From contig JAJDTJ010000079.1 of NCBI GenBank assembly GCA_022827225.1, positions 1 through 54,031 on the forward strand: a DNA stretch of 54,031 nucleotides, written 5' to 3'. Position 1 is the first letter of the stretch; each line of letters opens with the position of its first letter. The notes below the pieces were generated by a model that was not told where the DNA came from, did not search any database, and worked only from the letters and a program-made list of their open reading frames with translations. Made by a program: the position numbers and the translations under genes. Source of the stretch: Candidatus Poribacteria bacterium. Its GTDB lineage: Bacteria; Poribacteria; WGA-4E; WGA-3G. Shown piece after piece: positions 51,653-54,031 of this stretch.

Positions 51653-52958
51653 GAGGAAAGTAGAATATGACTTTTCAAAAGCAGAACGCGGTAAGTTCTA
51701 CAATCCAAAAGCCGATTTTAATCTCCCCATCTACTTAGAGAAAGACGTTGACCAATTCATGCGTAAACTAGCTGAGGAGAAAGGCAAAGATGTCGAAACG
51801 TTGGTCAATGAATGGCTTCGCGGGAGCATGCAATTAACACTTAAGGAACACAATAGTACTACTCACGAGGACATAAGGATGCAGAAAACAGAAACACACG
51901 AACAACACCAAAAACCATCCATCATCGACTGCGATGTGCATAACACCCTCGCTTCAGAAACGGTGCTATACCCCTATCTCTCCAAGCGCTGGCGGAAGCA
52001 TCACAGTATGGTCGGCACAACCGATCGCGTCGGGGCATACATTCCCCGCGCACACCCCTTCGGTGCAAGATACGACGCGTGGACACCCTCCGGACATAGA
52101 CCAGGCTCCGATCTCGACTTCCTACGCGAACAACTCCTGGACGCATTCAACATCGAATACGGGATCCTCAACTGTTTGACTCCCGTCTGTGAGATGCCTA
52201 ACCTCGCTTATGCTGCAGCGTGGGCAACTGCCGTGAACGACTGGCAAATCGAAGAGTGGCTCGAAAAAGAACCGAGACTCCGCGCCTCTATCATCGTCGC
52301 ATGCGATGACGCAGAATTCACCACCACTGAAATCAACCGACTCGCTGACCATCCAGGGTTTGTCCAAGTCCTACTACTTGCAAGGACGATGGAACCGTTG
52401 GGACGGCGTAAGTACTGGAAGATGTACGAGGCAGCCGTACAGCACGACCTCCCCATCGGCATTCACTTCACGGGTGTCGGTGTTGGACCGATCACTGCTG
52501 TCGGTAGACCGTCACATTACATCGAAGACCATGCCGGTATGACACAGGCGTTCCAGACACAGGTAACCAGCCTCGTCTGCGAAGGTGTCTTTGAGCAATT
52601 TCCGACGCTCAGGTTTGTTTTAATTGAAGGCGGTTTCGCTTGGCTACCGTCGTTGATGTGGCGACTCGACCGTGCGTGGAAAAAGCTGCGCGATGAAGTC
52701 CCTGAACTGAAACGGTTACCGTCCGAATACATCCGTGAACATTTCTGGGTCACCACACAACCGATTGAGGAACCACCGAAACAAGAATACTTCGATCAAC
52801 TCCTTGCGCAGCTTAAGTTAGACGACAAATTAATGTTCGCAACCGACTATCCACACTGGGATTTCGATTCCCCCGATCAGGCACTCCCGAAAAACCTCAC
52901 ACCGATACTCAAACGTAAGATCATGGCAAAAAATGCACGGGCATGCTATCGGTTTTAA
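51651..52958 (+). CDS. Amidohydrolase with an N-terminal antitoxin-like segment in frame
   Basis: The 435-residue frame has two parts. Residues 1-65 (KVEYDFSKAERGKFYNP, then LPIYLEKDVDQFMRKLAEEK and ETLVNEWLRGS) resemble small ribbon-helix-helix-type antitoxins. Residues 77-435 form a COG2159 amidohydrolase (SIIDCDVHNTLAS, IGIHFTGVG, MFATDYPHWDFDSPDQA) clearly paralogous to the gene at 48832. The ATG at 51651 overlaps a consensus -10 box, so from that promoter translation would have to start downstream; an in-frame ATG at 51879 has GAGG eight bases upstream. The gene may be a true fusion, or a promoter and broken antitoxin gene now upstream of the enzyme. No toxin gene adjoins. Confidence 0.72.
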   Translation: MRKVEYDFSKAERGKFYNPKADFNLPIYLEKDVDQFMRKLAEEKGKDVETLVNEWLRGSMQLTLKEHNSTTHEDIRMQKTETHEQHQKPSIIDCDVHNTLASETVLYPYLSKRWRKHHSMVGTTDRVGAYIPRAHPFGARYDAWTPSGHRPGSDLDFLREQLLDAFNIEYGILNCLTPVCEMPNLAYAAAWATAVNDWQIEEWLEKEPRLRASIIVACDDAEFTTTEINRLADHPGFVQVLLLARTMEPLGRRKYWKMYEAAVQHDLPIGIHFTGVGVGPITAVGRPSHYIEDHAGMTQAFQTQVTSLVCEGVFEQFPTLRFVLIEGGFAWLPSLMWRLDRAWKKLRDEVPELKRLPSEYIREHFWVTTQPIEEPPKQEYFDQLLAQLKLDDKLMFATDYPHWDFDSPDQALPKNLTPILKRKIMAKNARACYRF

Positions 52959-52971
52959 AAAGCGATGAGGA

Positions 52972-53790
52972 TTAGATTGTCACAACTTGTGGTGCCTGTT
53001 CTAAGCTCAGATTATGTGCTGCTGCCCACTGTGCTGCTGCACCGCCGCCACCGCCGAGAAACTGTTTCCCTAAGTCATCAACGTTTTCCAATACGTCCTC
53101 GTCGGGCTGCTGTCTATCATTGTAATAGAGCAGGTACCCTTCCGGTTTGAGCCATGCGTAATGGTAACCGTAAATGACAATCTTGGCGGTTTTATCCGTA
53201 AAATTGAGTCCGGTGGTGTGGTAGATACGGCTTTCAAAGAAATACGCGTCCCCCGCGCGGAGGAGCGGCTCGTCGTAGGGTTCAATCGGATCAATCTCGC
53301 CTTCGGGGATCCCTAACGGTTCGCCCGATTTGTGGCTCTTCGCGATAAACAGCGTCGCACCAGAATTCGGTACATCGCAGTCCGTTAAGCAGTAAGCGAC
53401 CTTCAAGCCAACGCGTGGGCAAATCTTGTGTCCGAGGTCCAAATGCAGACCCGCATCTCGGTGCCACCCACGGTGCTCTGGAAGTTGGTGCGGCTGTGGG
53501 TGTTTGTAGAGAAGCGCAGTATTCGTAATGTGGATATTTGTGCCGAGGAGTTGAATCACCAAGGGTATCGCTCTCGTTTGTGAGACAAGCTCCGCGAAGG
53601 CAGGCTCTTGTACCAATCCGTCTCGCCTGTGTCCATAATGTCCACCATTGAGATCCAAAGATGCCATTAAACGGTCACCCGCCTCAAGCAAACGACCTAT
53701 CATCTCCTCGTCAAGTACTGAGCGCATGATGAAGTATCCGTTATCTTCAAACATTTGACGTTGCGCCTCCGTCAACTGGACGAATTCCAT
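52972..53790 (-). CDS. Phytanoyl-CoA dioxygenase family protein (canonical metal site)
   Basis: The 272-residue protein is a paralogue of the gene at 44998: GWHRDAGLHLDLGHKICPRV carries HxD, and ESRIYHTTGLNFTDKTAKIV the distal His. The ends also match (EFVQLTEAQRQMFEDNGYFI; HNLSLEQAPQVVTI). A Gly-rich GGGGGAAAQW near the C-terminus differs. It converges with the amidohydrolase gene with 13 bases between stops. GGAGG lies seven bases before the start codon. Confidence 0.82.
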   Translation of the reverse strand: MEFVQLTEAQRQMFEDNGYFIMRSVLDEEMIGRLLEAGDRLMASLDLNGGHYGHRRDGLVQEPAFAELVSQTRAIPLVIQLLGTNIHITNTALLYKHPQPHQLPEHRGWHRDAGLHLDLGHKICPRVGLKVAYCLTDCDVPNSGATLFIAKSHKSGEPLGIPEGEIDPIEPYDEPLLRAGDAYFFESRIYHTTGLNFTDKTAKIVIYGYHYAWLKPEGYLLYYNDRQQPDEDVLENVDDLGKQFLGGGGGAAAQWAAAHNLSLEQAPQVVTI

Positions 53791-53893
53791 GTATATCCTC
53801 CTTCAAGAAATCAGGGTGATAGAAATATCTAAATATGTTATCATAAATTGAAACGGGTGTCCACCAGAGGTATTCAGTTTCAGTTTTCTAAAA

Positions 53894-54031
53894 TAACCCA
53901 AGTTGCCACTTGTAAATCCATGGGATTTCCTATATAGTGTTTTTATCGAAAAAACAAAAGGAGAACCCCATGGATCTAACTATTGTAGCACTTTACACGA
54001 TTTGTGACGACCTTTTAATCGCAATCGGACA
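53894..54031 (+). mobile_element. Right partial insertion sequence (5' end, transposase outward)
   Basis: Exact inverted copy of 3-140. It contains the ACCCAAGTTGCCAC terminal repeat from 53896, the leader palindrome, AAGGAG and the transposase start, then the window ends. Confidence 0.8.
53970..54031 (+). CDS. Transposase N-terminus, IS982-like (cut by window edge)
   Basis: Encodes the same first 20 residues, MDLTIVALYTICDDLL and onward, as the minus-strand copy at 1-64, from an ATG with AAGGAG eight bases upstream. The catalytic core lies beyond the window, so the family call is tentative. Confidence 0.6.
   Translation, partial: MDLTIVALYTICDDLLIAIG

Noticed and set aside
1..54031. Composite transposon carrying the whole window
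   Set aside because: The two IS ends are identical but the cargo is ordinary chromosomal metabolism; an assembly break at a repeated IS explains the edges more simply.

Overview
The window looks like chromosomal DNA from an uncultured, probably marine Gram-negative bacterium. The gene mix resembles Candidatus Poribacteria or a close relative: five phytanoyl-CoA-dioxygenase-like genes, LamG and FN3 envelope proteins, an AAA/PD-(D/E)XK ATPase, Gfo/Idh/MocA, mannonate-dehydratase and amidohydrolase genes, and many short dispersed repeats. That placement is inference from gene content; there is no rRNA or other phylogenetic marker here. I saw no tRNA, rRNA or CRISPR array.

Layout. (1) 1-140 and 53894-54031 are perfect inverted copies of the 5' end of one insertion sequence (IS982-like), with transposase genes reading outward; they probably mark where the assembly broke. 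(2) 206-6510 is a nitrate-assimilation operon: ANTAR regulator (nasT), a leader with paired hexaloop hairpins and a terminator, ferredoxin-nitrite reductase, NNP nitrate transporter and molybdopterin nitrate reductase. (3) 6532-12772, all on the minus strand: AAA/nuclease protein, orphan HicB, D-2-hydroxyacid dehydrogenase, HAD phosphatase, 6-phosphogluconate dehydrogenase and a TPR protein. (4) 13124-21080: a secreted metalloprotease, then a Lol/MacB-like export cluster (LolA-like protein, two FtsX-type permeases, ATPase, beta-barrel protein). (5) 21289-33250: a glycogen region (glgB, a glycogen-synthase-like GT-B enzyme, glgP with a small winged-helix gene, glgC) interspersed with a PIN toxin-antitoxin module, two tandem PhyH-like genes and hisB. 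(6) 33305-40391: envelope genes, including a tandem pair of GspC/PilP-like proteins, an FN3 lipoprotein and a beta-barrel protein. (7) 40600-44924: dtd, a mannonate-dehydratase-like gene, a DNA methyltransferase next to an Rpn-type nuclease, and a Gfo/Idh/MocA oxidoreductase. (8) 44998-53790: a catabolic-looking block (PhyH, GMC oxidoreductase, PLP enzyme, amidohydrolase, serine hydrolase, amidohydrolase, PhyH) with two paralogous pairs.

The strongest regulatory signal is the nasT-nirA leader, where two tandem A1/G4 hexaloop hairpins run directly into an intrinsic terminator, as expected for an ANTAR antitermination switch. Other signals are several consensus sigma-70 promoters (three of them TTGACA-N17-TATAAT), at least six families of short dispersed repeats that in places supply start codons, stop codons or an N-terminus, a PhyH-like pair with HxV where HxD is expected, and an antitoxin-like domain in frame with an amidohydrolase whose start codon overlaps a perfect -10 box.
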